Shown: in pieces, positions 1 to 8,099 of the stretch
Position numbering within the stretch: the first letter of the stretch is position 1
Layout of the letters: each line of letters opens with the position of its first letter
Assembly (NCBI RefSeq): GCF_000472545.1
Contig: NZ_AWZV01000011.1
Location: 1 to 64,000 of the forward strand
DNA: 64,000 bases
Direction: 5' to 3'
Origin: Burkholderia sp. WSM2232
Lineage (GTDB): Bacteria; Pseudomonadota; Gammaproteobacteria; Burkholderiales; Burkholderiaceae
Notes under the pieces: generated by a model
Databases searched by the model: none
Told to the model about the DNA's origin: nothing
What the model saw: only the letters and a program-made list of their open reading frames with translations
Position numbers and translations under genes: made by a program

Positions 1-190
1 TTTTTCGCCTGCGTTTTTTCGCCTGCGTTTTTTCGCCTGCGTTTTTTCGCCTGCGTTTTTTCGCCTGCGTTTTTTCGCCTGCGTTTTTTCGCCTGTGTTT
101 TCGCCTGTGTTTTCGCCTGTGTTTTCGCCTGTGTTTTCGTCTGCGTTGTTTCGCCTGCGTTTTTCGCCTGCGTTGTTTCGCCGCGTGGTT
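1..190. repeat. Short tandem repeat array with two unit lengths
   Basis: About seven copies of a 14-nt unit (GTTTTTTCGCCTGC) are followed by about four copies of a 12-nt variant (GTTTTCGCCTGT) and then by degenerate 12-14-nt units that fade out near position 185. The array continues past the left edge of the window. It lies about 60 bp beyond the stop codon of the hybrid kinase gene, so it is 3' of that gene. The near-identity of units within each block suggests recent slippage expansion. No gene is supported inside it. Confidence 0.95.
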
Positions 191-250
191 GACGCGTGGT
201 CGCGGGCAGCGCTGTTCCGCGAATGCGCTCGCCCGCCAGCACCGCTGCGC

Positions 251-3200
251 TCACGCAAGCAACGCGGCTTGCTGCTCGATGCCGTCGAGCATCGCATTGC
301 ATCTGTCGATCAGTTCCAGTCCATCGCGGCGCGCGCGCTCCGGCGCCCTGAGTATGCCGCGGCGATACTCCTCGAGCGCGCTGATGAGAGGTGGGTATTG
401 CAGCACGCTCGCCGCGCCCACCACTCGATGAAGCCATTCGCGCACCCGGACCATGTCTGCGTTTTCGAGCAACGGCGCCAGCGACTGAATGTCTTCGCGC
501 ACGGAGGAAACGAACGAATCGAGCAAAGCCTTGACCGTCGATTCGCTGCCCCACAATTGCGTCATATGACCCAGGTCCACAGGGACAAACGGCTCCGCCG
601 CCGTCGACGATCCGGCAGTTTCCGACACGTCGGCGATATCGGCCGATGCGGACTGCCAGCCGCTGTCAGTGCCGAACCAGCGGCTCAGATACTCCCGTAG
701 CGTGGCGAGCCGGGTCGGCTTGACAAGGCTCTCGTCCATGCCTGCTTCGCGGCACTGGCGGAGGTCTTCCGGCGCAGTGTTCGCAGTAATGCCGAGAATC
801 GGCAGACGATGTGAACCGCCCTGCTTGCGCTCTTTTTCGCGAATGCGACGCGTCAATTCATAGCCGGACAGGTTCGGCATGTGGCAGTCGGTGATCAGGC
901 ATCCGTAACTGGTGTGCTCGAGCGCCGCCAGCGCTTGCGCGCCGTCGTTTGCGACATCGCACGCGAAGCCAAGCAGCGCCAGCTGATGGCGAATCAGCTC
1001 CTGATTCACCGGATGATCTTCCGCGACGAGAATCAGACGACCGCTCGCCATTGCCCGCTCGCGGTCGGGTGGCGTGGTAATGCCTTCAGGCACGCGGGCC
1101 GCACCAGCCGAAGACGGCGGCGTCGACTGAAGCCCCGTCATGGCCGCCGCGCAAGCCGCGCCCAGGCCGCGCCACGATATCGGGTTGACGCTCAGGCGCA
1201 CGTTGTCTTCGAGAACGCGATAGCCAGTCGGCTTCACCTTTTCCGTCAGCGATATCACGCGCAGCTTGCGCTTGACGTTCGCTGGCAATGCTATGTCCTC
1301 GCTTACAAACAGCAAATCCACTTTACCCAAGGCAGCGCTGCAGCGCAATTCGGCAGCGTCGGCGGGAACACGGCGCAGATCCAGCCCGAGCGCCTGGCCG
1401 AAGTGGACCAGCGCCTGGCTGACTCGCGCGTCGTTGGTTGCAACGAGACAGCGCTTGTCGCGCAGACCGCTCACCGAATAACCCGGCGTCTCGACTGGCA
1501 GGGCAAGCCGCACTGTCATGCGAGTGCCGCGGCCCAATTCACTGTCGAGCGTCAGCGAGCCGTTCATCAATTCGATCAGCTTGCGGCAAATGGTTAAACC
1601 GAGCCCTGTACCGCCGAAGCGGCGGGTAGTGGACGACTCCGCCTGCACGAATGGCTCGAACAGCTTGGCCTGAACGTCGGCCGCGATGCCGATACCGGTG
1701 TCTTCAACGACGATCTCGATGGTCTGTTGCCCCTCCGTCTGCTCGGCGACCAATACGCTTACTTCCACCTTGCCTTCAGGCGTGAACTTTATCGCGTTGC
1801 CAAGCAGGTTGAAGAGCACTTGCCGCAACCGGACACTGTCGCCGCGCAGGGTGGCGGCCACATCAGGCGCAATGTCCACGCGAACTTTCAGCCCCTTCTC
1901 GTGCGCGCGCCCGGCGAGCAGGCCCACGGCGTTGTCGACGAGTTCGCGCAGGTCGATAGGCTCGGCTTCGATGGTCAACCGCCCCGCCTCGATCTTCGAG
2001 TAATCGAGCAGGTCGTCCAGGATTTGCAGAAGCGCGCCGGCCGACTCGTGGATCATGCCAAGCATTTCGCCCTGGTCTGCATTGAGCGGCGTGCGCTCCA
2101 GTACTTCGACGAGCCCGAGTACGCCGTTCATCGGCGTGCGGATTTCGTGGCTCATCATGGCAAAGAAGTCGTCTTTAGCGCGCGAAGCCGCCTCTGCTAC
2201 GTCGCGCGCGCGAGCAAGCTCTTCAGCACGTGCATGTTCGATGCTCGCGTCCACCCAATAGCCGCTCCACACGACGCTTCCGTCTGCTTCGCGGCGCGGG
2301 ACCAGTTCCGCACGGGTCCACTTGAACCCCTGCTCGGGGCCCATACGAAACTCGATGAGCACCGGGGTTTCGAGACGCGCCGAACGCTCGAGTTCGGCGA
2401 TCACGAACGAGCGGTCTTCACTGCAGATGCGTTCGAAGTCGGCGTGATCGCGGCAGGCACGTCTGATCTGTCCCGCGCCAAGCAGCAACTGCGGCGCGCC
2501 GCCGATGTAGGGGAACGAGTAGGCGCCCTCAGGCGTTCGGCGCAGCTGGAACACCACGGCCGGCAACGAACGCGTGACATCGAACAGTCGCCGTTCCGTG
2601 TCGCGCGCGCGCATCTCGGCGCGCCGGATGTCGGTAATGTCCACCATGGTGCCGAGCGAACAGACCGGCTGACCGTCATTACCGCGGCAGATGCTCGTCC
2701 AGAACAGGCCGTGCCGCAGGTCCCCCGGGGCACGCTCGAACTGAAGCTCGACTTGGGCCATGTCGCCGCCTTCCAGCAAGTCGCGCCGCATCTTGTCGAG
2801 CACCTTGCTATTGGTCTCGCCCCACGTCTGCACTTCCATCGTGGTGCGTCCGAGTACCGCCTCGCGGCCATGCCCGCACGCTTGCTCATAGGCTCCGTTG
2901 ACGGCGATATAGCGGCCTTGTAGATCTTGCGCGACGAGCGGATAGGGAACCATCTTCATCATGGTTTCCTGGAAGTTCAGTTGTAGCGCCAATTCGCGTT
3001 CGGTTTTCTTGCGACGCCTGACTTCGCGCTGCAGAAGCAGATATGCGCGCAACGTGACAAGCAGCGCCACGCCGATGCCGATGAGCACAGGCAACAGCCG
3101 CACGGCTGAAACGCTCCACGTACCCGTTCCCACCGCATTGCCGGTCACCCAATTCCGCCGGATACGCTGCTTCTCGGCCGGCGGCATGGCCAGCAACGCA

Positions 3201-4717
3201 CGGTCGATCAGCCCGGCGAGCGGAGCCAGGTCGGCGCGCACGGCAAAGTCGAGCGCATCCGACTCGCCCACGGTGCCGAGAATCTTGAGCACACCCGCGT
3301 ATTGCCGCTTGAGCACGACGTCCACCGCTGCGACGTTTTCCACCACTACGTCCGCTTCGCCAGAAGCGACCATGCGGAGCGCCTCGTCGAGGCTTGGGGC
3401 GACGGCCAGATGATCAGCGGGAATGCGCTGGAACGCGAGCGGATCGACACCCGCAACATGCGACGACACCACGACGCGCCGCGCGGCGAAATCGCTGAGC
3501 GAACGTGCGGCAGGCTCATCGTCGCGGCCGACCATCACTAGTGGATAGCTCTCGTACGCGCGCGTATGCTGGGCCTGTGCCAGACGCGGGTCGGCGCTCG
3601 AGCCCGTGGTGAGAATCGCGAGTTGGCCGCGCTGGAATGCGTCGATCGTGCTCGGCCAGTCGGGTTGCCGCGCACGATTGAACACCACGCCCAGCGTGCG
3701 GCTCAGGTATGCCAGGTAGTCGGCGGTAATACCGGCAGGCTGCCCCGAACTGTCGATATAGCTGAAAGGCGGCCAGCTACTGTCGAAGCCGACCTCCAAC
3801 GGCGGCAGCGAACGTAGCCAGAGCTGCTCCTGTTCCGTCAACTCCAGACGCGGCGTGACTGGCTCGGGCTTTGCGCCGAAACTGCCGGAAAGCCAGTGAA
3901 CGCGGATTGCCGTCTCCTCGGCCTGCGTCATGGATGCCAGCGCGCGATCGAGGCTGTCGCGCAACGCTACCCGACTGCGTGGCACGCCGAAGCGCAGTTC
4001 CGCGCTACGGCTCCTTTCCTCGAAGGCCACGCGCAGACCGCGAAATTCTTCAGTCGCGAGCGCATATTGGACGGCCGGCGTAAATCCCATGTAGACGTCC
4101 GAATCGCCGTGGGCCACCGCGGCGAGTGCCGCATGTGTCGACGTGAAGGCACTGATCTCGGCGCGCGGAAAGCGCTCGCGCAACGAGCGCTCGAGCGCAA
4201 AACCCTTCTCGATCGATATGGATGCCGCCGCAACCTGCGCGGGGCCTTCGTACGATTCACCGTCTCTGCGAACCACCGCCGAGGTCGACGCGCGGAAATA
4301 TGGCACCGTGAAACTAATGCAGCGCTCACGCTCCGGTGTGCGCGCGACGCTCAGCAGCAGATCGACTTCTCCCGCGCACGCGGCGGCGAGCAGTTGCGGC
4401 ATGTCCGGAAACGCCTTGGCCTCGAGCACGACGCCGGGGCCGACGAGCGCGCGCAGATAGTCGACGCTCAGTCCTCTGAGCTGGCCGTCCTGCAGCGCGT
4501 CGAACGGCAGCCAGTTGTCCACGAGTACGCCGACAACAATCTTTTGCGGGAATGCCGTTGGGGTCCGCCCCGATGCAGATCCTCCGAGCGGCTCCGCGAC
4601 GGCCGTCAACTGCGCGGCGGCGAATAAAGATAGCCCAACGAGCCAAATCGACACGCGCCGAAGCGCACGCGCCGCCGCGGCGCTTTTGAAGCGCATGAAA
4701 ATGAGATGAAGCGACAT
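251..4717 (-). CDS. BvgS/EvgS-type hybrid sensor histidine kinase
   Basis: A 1488-residue unorthodox kinase for a four-step phosphorelay in the inner membrane. In order it has a signal peptide, two periplasmic SBP_bac_3 (Venus-flytrap) domains (about 60-290 and 300-540), one membrane helix near 545-570, two PAS-like regions (about 580-850), HisKA with the HEIRTPMNG H-box (His about 855), a HATPase with NLLGNAIKFT and GGTGLGLTI, a receiver with LITDCHMPN (Asp about 1276), and a C-terminal HPt with His in WLHRVVGAA (about 1429). The start at 4717 was chosen because it begins a signal peptide; an upstream extension would run into aqpZ. The gene starts 8 bp after the aquaporin stop. This architecture is that of BvgS and EvgS, so the likely partners are the two regulators encoded at 5.7-7.2 kb. 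The ligand is unknown. Confidence 0.9.
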   Translation of the reverse strand: MSLHLIFMRFKSAAAARALRRVSIWLVGLSLFAAAQLTAVAEPLGGSASGRTPTAFPQKIVVGVLVDNWLPFDALQDGQLRGLSVDYLRALVGPGVVLEAKAFPDMPQLLAAACAGEVDLLLSVARTPERERCISFTVPYFRASTSAVVRRDGESYEGPAQVAAASISIEKGFALERSLRERFPRAEISAFTSTHAALAAVAHGDSDVYMGFTPAVQYALATEEFRGLRVAFEERSRSAELRFGVPRSRVALRDSLDRALASMTQAEETAIRVHWLSGSFGAKPEPVTPRLELTEQEQLWLRSLPPLEVGFDSSWPPFSYIDSSGQPAGITADYLAYLSRTLGVVFNRARQPDWPSTIDAFQRGQLAILTTGSSADPRLAQAQHTRAYESYPLVMVGRDDEPAARSLSDFAARRVVVSSHVAGVDPLAFQRIPADHLAVAPSLDEALRMVASGEADVVVENVAAVDVVLKRQYAGVLKILGTVGESDALDFAVRADLAPLAGLIDRALLAMPPAEKQRIRRNWVTGNAVGTGTWSVSAVRLLPVLIGIGVALLVTLRAYLLLQREVRRRKKTERELALQLNFQETMMKMVPYPLVAQDLQGRYIAVNGAYEQACGHGREAVLGRTTMEVQTWGETNSKVLDKMRRDLLEGGDMAQVELQFERAPGDLRHGLFWTSICRGNDGQPVCSLGTMVDITDIRRAEMRARDTERRLFDVTRSLPAVVFQLRRTPEGAYSFPYIGGAPQLLLGAGQIRRACRDHADFERICSEDRSFVIAELERSARLETPVLIEFRMGPEQGFKWTRAELVPRREADGSVVWSGYWVDASIEHARAEELARARDVAEAASRAKDDFFAMMSHEIRTPMNGVLGLVEVLERTPLNADQGEMLGMIHESAGALLQILDDLLDYSKIEAGRLTIEAEPIDLRELVDNAVGLLAGRAHEKGLKVRVDIAPDVAATLRGDSVRLRQVLFNLLGNAIKFTPEGKVEVSVLVAEQTEGQQTIEIVVEDTGIGIAADVQAKLFEPFVQAESSTTRRFGGTGLGLTICRKLIELMNGSLTLDSELGRGTRMTVRLALPVETPGYSVSGLRDKRCLVATNDARVSQALVHFGQALGLDLRRVPADAAELRCSAALGKVDLLFVSEDIALPANVKRKLRVISLTEKVKPTGYRVLEDNVRLSVNPISWRGLGAACAAAMTGLQSTPPSSAGAARVPEGITTPPDRERAMASGRLILVAEDHPVNQELIRHQLALLGFACDVANDGAQALAALEHTSYGCLITDCHMPNLSGYELTRRIREKERKQGGSHRLPILGITANTAPEDLRQCREAGMDESLVKPTRLATLREYLSRWFGTDSGWQSASADIADVSETAGSSTAAEPFVPVDLGHMTQLWGSESTVKALLDSFVSSVREDIQSLAPLLENADMVRVREWLHRVVGAASVLQYPPLISALEEYRRGILRAPERARRDGLELIDRCNAMLDGIEQQAALLA

Positions 4718-4725
4718 GGTGCGGG

Positions 4726-5472
4726 TTAGACGGCTTCGCTGTGCCCATCGGCAAGCGCGGCGGCGGACTGATCCGACCTGCCGCCGAGGAACGAAAACAG
4801 AAAGCCCGCGACCACGCCGCCGGACATGGGCGCAGCCCAGAAGAGCCACAGCTGGTCGAGCGCCCAATCGCCGACGAAGAGCGCCTGCGCCGTGGAGCGC
4901 GCCGGATTGACGGAACCGTTGGTAACTGGAATAGACACCAGATAAATGAGCGCCAGGCATCCGCCGACGACCACCGGCCCACCCGGCTCCGTCTTGTATC
5001 GCGAGGCCACCACGAGACTCACCATGACGAACGCAAACGACAGAACGAATTCGATTACGAGCGCCGAGTGAAGTTTGTAGTCCGAAGGAGAATGGTCGCC
5101 AAAACCGTTAGCTGCGAATTCGCTTGCGCCCAGTTCAAAGCCGGGGCGGCCGTTCGCCACATAGACGAGCAGCGCCGCAGCCGCGACGGCGCCGAGAATC
5201 TGCGCGGCGATGTAGGGCAGAAGATCTTTGACCGGAAACCGTTGCGCGGCTGTGAAACCGACTGTGACGGCCGGATTGAAATGCGCGCCTGACGTTTCGC
5301 CGAACCAGTAGCTGGCCGTGGCGAGCGCAAGACCGAATGCAAGCGAGACCTCCAGTACGCCGTATCCCTGCTGAGCCGAACCGGTGTTCAACACGATGCT
5401 GCCGCAGCCGATAAACACAAGCCATGCGGTACCCACGCCTTCGACCAACAACCGCTTCCCTAGCACGGCCAT
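4726..5472 (-). CDS. aqpZ: Aquaporin Z-like MIP channel with altered selectivity filter
   Basis: A 248-residue inner-membrane channel of the major intrinsic protein family. Both NPA motifs are present (residues 66-68 and 189-191), and the segment around the second closely matches E. coli AqpZ (SIPVTN, NPARSTA, WALDQLW). The residue aligned with E. coli His174 of the aromatic/arginine filter is Tyr177, and Thr183 is replaced by Gly186; the filter Phe and Arg are kept. A good Shine-Dalgarno site (GGAGG) precedes the ATG. The stop codon lies 8 bp before the BvgS-like kinase start, so the two genes are probably cotranscribed. Family membership is secure. Water specificity is less certain because of the filter changes. 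Confidence 0.93.
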   Translation of the reverse strand: MAVLGKRLLVEGVGTAWLVFIGCGSIVLNTGSAQQGYGVLEVSLAFGLALATASYWFGETSGAHFNPAVTVGFTAAQRFPVKDLLPYIAAQILGAVAAAALLVYVANGRPGFELGASEFAANGFGDHSPSDYKLHSALVIEFVLSFAFVMVSLVVASRYKTEPGGPVVVGGCLALIYLVSIPVTNGSVNPARSTAQALFVGDWALDQLWLFWAAPMSGGVVAGFLFSFLGGRSDQSAAALADGHSEAV

Positions 5473-5711
5473 GCCGCCCTCCTGTCGCTATGCGAGGCAA
5501 ACGACACCGCGTGATTCCGCAGGACACCGCCTCAGGTTCCCGGCTTTGGACGGTTCGGCCTCAAGAAAACACTGCTTCTATGAGGTCAACCTTCGCAAAA
5601 GCCCAAGCTAATTCGCAACTATGGAGCGACAAGGCTTGTCGACCAATCAGAAGACTCCTAATTTTGGGACCGCAAGTTGTCGGTATAAGGGGGGCGGCAC
5701 GACGAATGTCA

Positions 5712-6356
5712 CTATGTCAGACCGATCCGGCGCGCGTACTCGATAAGATCGTCGTCGGTGTCGAGGCCGAGCTTCCGCATGGCGGTACGTTTCTGAGTGC
5801 TGATCGTTTTGCCGCTGCGCTGCAGGCGATCAGCAATTTCATGTACCGCCAGACCCCGCGCGTACAGCTGGAAAATTTCCCATTCGCGCGCGCTCAGAAT
5901 GCCATCGCGCAATTGCGGCACTCCCTGCGTGTCTTTCATCGCAATGCGCACGTTCTCTGACAGATAGACGTCTGCCGCCATTGCCGCCTGAATCGCGTCG
6001 ATCAGCGCGGCTGTCGTGTCGCGTTTGTCGACTATGGCACTCACGCCTAGACGCAGCAGGCCCGAGAGCATGTGCGCCCGGCCAATCATGGTTAGCACGA
6101 CGACAGGCGGATGTGCGCGACCGCGCAACACGCGGCGCAGAAACGAAACTGCGTTGTCACCGCCGTCGAGCCCCGGCATGCCGATATCGGTGACGATCAC
6201 ATCGCACTCGCAGACCTCGAGCAATTCGGCAAGGCCGTGGGTGTCGCAGGCTTCCCCGACGACCTCGATGTCCGGTCGGGCACGCAACAGCCTTGTCACG
6301 CTGACACGGACGCAGTCGTGGTCGTCCGCCACGATCACGCGGATTTTGTTTGCCAT
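5712..6356 (-). CDS. NarL/BvgA-family response regulator
   Basis: A 214-residue DNA-binding response regulator. The receiver domain (about 5-120) has the acidic pair D11/D12, the phospho-acceptor D57 in IVTDIGMPG, T89 and K111. A LuxR-type helix-turn-helix follows at about 154-198 (LSAREWEIFQLYARGL, then KTISTQKRTAMRKLGL). This is the BvgA/EvgA layout, and the nearby BvgS-type kinase is the obvious phosphodonor (inference). It lies 119 bp downstream of a second regulator of the same family. No clear Shine-Dalgarno site is visible before the ATG. Confidence 0.92.
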   Translation of the reverse strand: MANKIRVIVADDHDCVRVSVTRLLRARPDIEVVGEACDTHGLAELLEVCECDVIVTDIGMPGLDGGDNAVSFLRRVLRGRAHPPVVVLTMIGRAHMLSGLLRLGVSAIVDKRDTTAALIDAIQAAMAADVYLSENVRIAMKDTQGVPQLRDGILSAREWEIFQLYARGLAVHEIADRLQRSGKTISTQKRTAMRKLGLDTDDDLIEYARRIGLT

Positions 6357-6475
6357 TGTTTTGTTGTGTTATCGACTGGCCCGCCCAGTACAGAAGTACT
6401 TCCCCGGACAACGCCAATGCATTTTTATGTTCGCCACGCGGCCCGCGGGCGACCTCTCTCACACCTACCGGTACG

Positions 6476-7165
6476 CTAACGGCCTTCAGTACGCGTCTCG
6501 GATACCACACCGTGCTCCACGGCGAAACGGAACAGTTCAGCGTCGCTATGAAGTGCAAGCTTGCGCATGGCAGTGCACTTCTGAGCGCTAATCGTCTTTA
6601 CGCTGCGTCCCAGCCTGCTCGCGATTTCGGTAACGCCAAGCCCTGACGCATATTGAGTAAACACTTCGAGCTCGCGCCGCGACAAGACGGAGCGCACAAA
6701 ATCGAGCCGCTGCATAGCGGTTGCCTCGGCAATCACCGCACGCACGGCGGGGCCGAGATAGCACTCGCCCGCGAGCGCCGTCACGACCGCCACGTGGATC
6801 AGGTCGATGCGGTCGCGCTTGCTGATAAGCGCGTGCACGCCGAGGGAGATCACGCTTTGCAGCGCTGTGGCTTCGGTTTCCATGGTGAGGACGACGAGAG
6901 CCACGTCCGGATAACGTTTCCGGAACTGCCGCACAGCTTCGATTCCATTGCCATCGGCGCCGCCGGGCATGTAAAGGTCCATGACTACCAGGTCGCAACC
7001 TGTGCGCTCGACCTCGGCAAGCAGTTCGGTCGCGTCGCCTGCGCGACCGACTACCTCCACGTTCGGGTAGCCGCTCATCAAATTTTCTATTGCCAACAGC
7101 ACGAGCGGATGATCGTCTGCGATGATCGCCCGGACCGGCGTGCTTATTTCAGCGGTGTCGCCCAT
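6476..7165 (-). CDS. NarL/BvgA-family response regulator (second copy)
   Basis: A second receiver-LuxR regulator, 229 residues from the chosen start. The receiver has D17/D18, phospho-acceptor D63 (VVMDLYMPG), T94 and K116, and the HTH lies at about 161-205. It resembles the neighbouring regulator strongly (ISAQKCTAMRKLAL against ISTQKRTAMRKLGL), which suggests duplication. The ATG at 7165 is preceded by GGAGAAGAGG at good spacing. An alternative ATG at 7183 adds six residues, and longer starts would overlap the upstream HTH gene. With two regulators and one hybrid kinase, either both are targets or one responds to another signal. Confidence 0.9.
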   Translation of the reverse strand: MGDTAEISTPVRAIIADDHPLVLLAIENLMSGYPNVEVVGRAGDATELLAEVERTGCDLVVMDLYMPGGADGNGIEAVRQFRKRYPDVALVVLTMETEATALQSVISLGVHALISKRDRIDLIHVAVVTALAGECYLGPAVRAVIAEATAMQRLDFVRSVLSRRELEVFTQYASGLGVTEIASRLGRSVKTISAQKCTAMRKLALHSDAELFRFAVEHGVVSETRTEGR

Positions 7166-7197
7166 CGTCTGCCTCTTCTCCATATCCTGACTACCCC

Positions 7198-7812
7198 TCA
7201 CCATCCGGCGGGCGACTGGCCCTGCTTGATCTTTGAACATTCCGGCGGGATTAAACATAAGAGCGATCCGAAACAGCCTGCGTCATTCAGCCGATTATTC
7301 CTTAGATATACGATACATATATAAGAATCGCAGTGAATCGAGACGGGTGAGAATAAACCATGATCGTTAGTAACGCCAAGTGTTTTGGGTGCATCGTGAA
7401 TTTGCCGAATAACAGTGCGGCGATGACACCCCGAAGCAGTGGCAATTTCCGCAATGAACTCACCTTCGACGAACATTCTGACGATCGCCTCCTGCGGTCC
7501 CGACAGAGGCAGTGCAAGCGGTCGATCAAGCTCGACTTCGCATGGTCTTCCGGGCATCCGCAAAAGCGCGCCACCGATGCACTGGACGATGCTGGTAGCC
7601 TCGCCGATCATATGCGGCAATTCGCGCGTCGACTCCGTCCTGCTCGGCAAGCGGGTGGCGCGCCGCGATGCGGGCGCATGTAGCGGTGGCAGTTTGCCTG
7701 AGACCGGCATCCCGACGACGGGTGAGGATGATTCGAACGCGCGCTCGGAATACTCTCGCGCAGTGTAGGAATAGTTGTTACGTACGTCGAAAGATTGAGA
7801 CGTTCGACGCAC
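7198..7812 (-). CDS. Putative receiver-less LuxR-type HTH protein
   Basis: A predicted 204-residue protein. Residues about 105-160 resemble a LuxR/NarL HTH domain: LSGPQEAIVRMFVEGE, then IAEIATASGCHRRTVI and APKTLGVTN follow the usual spacing of that fold. The N-terminal 100 residues are not recognisable as a receiver, and the C-terminal 45 residues are cysteine-rich and unfamiliar. The start is uncertain: the longest frame begins with GTG at 7812, and an ATG occurs at 7710. It ends about 30 bp before the second response regulator and reads in the same direction. It could be a divergent regulator, or the eroded remnant of a third BvgA-like copy. Confidence 0.5.
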   Translation of the reverse strand: MRRTSQSFDVRNNYSYTAREYSERAFESSSPVVGMPVSGKLPPLHAPASRRATRLPSRTESTRELPHMIGEATSIVQCIGGALLRMPGRPCEVELDRPLALPLSGPQEAIVRMFVEGEFIAEIATASGCHRRTVIRQIHDAPKTLGVTNDHGLFSPVSIHCDSYICIVYLRNNRLNDAGCFGSLLCLIPPECSKIKQGQSPAGW

Positions 7813-8099
7813 ATTCGGCGCGAACGATTGTCGATGCGAGCACGAGGTGCGCCCAATAAATCACCATCGGGCACAGAACAGAAATGGGAACGTTCAGGAT
7901 TCTGAAGTGCGGCGCGTCGACGAGAAAAAAGCTAAATATTCAGAATGAATAATTCGAGAGAATCCGCGCAATGAGATTAGCGCAGGAAACTTGCCTGCCA
8001 TTAATGCCGACATTCGCCACATGTTCAACATGCGCAACATGCAGATAAGCGCCGCGCAGGCCGGCAACGCGCCGACGCCGCCAGCCCGGTTGACGTCCG
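7813..8099. other. Intergenic region, lower GC, no gene seen
   Basis: A noticeably more AT-rich stretch between the signalling locus and the MFS gene. It contains three close copies of an AACATG-like motif near 8020-8045. I see no convincing ORF, RNA gene or terminator. It presumably holds the promoter for the minus-strand regulator cluster. Confidence 0.5.

Noticed and set aside
95..700. A frame starting in the first repeat array that encodes FSPV repeats
   Set aside because: The 12-nt units keep frame by chance. The rest of the frame is antisense to the kinase gene, and the 14-nt units break the pattern.
1727..2923. A 398-codon open frame on the plus strand inside the hybrid kinase gene
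   Set aside because: It is opposite conserved kinase motifs and has no domain of its own.
6357..6475. An inverted repeat AGTA-N6-TACT between the two response regulator genes as a regulator binding site
   Set aside because: It is only four bases per arm and could easily occur by chance.
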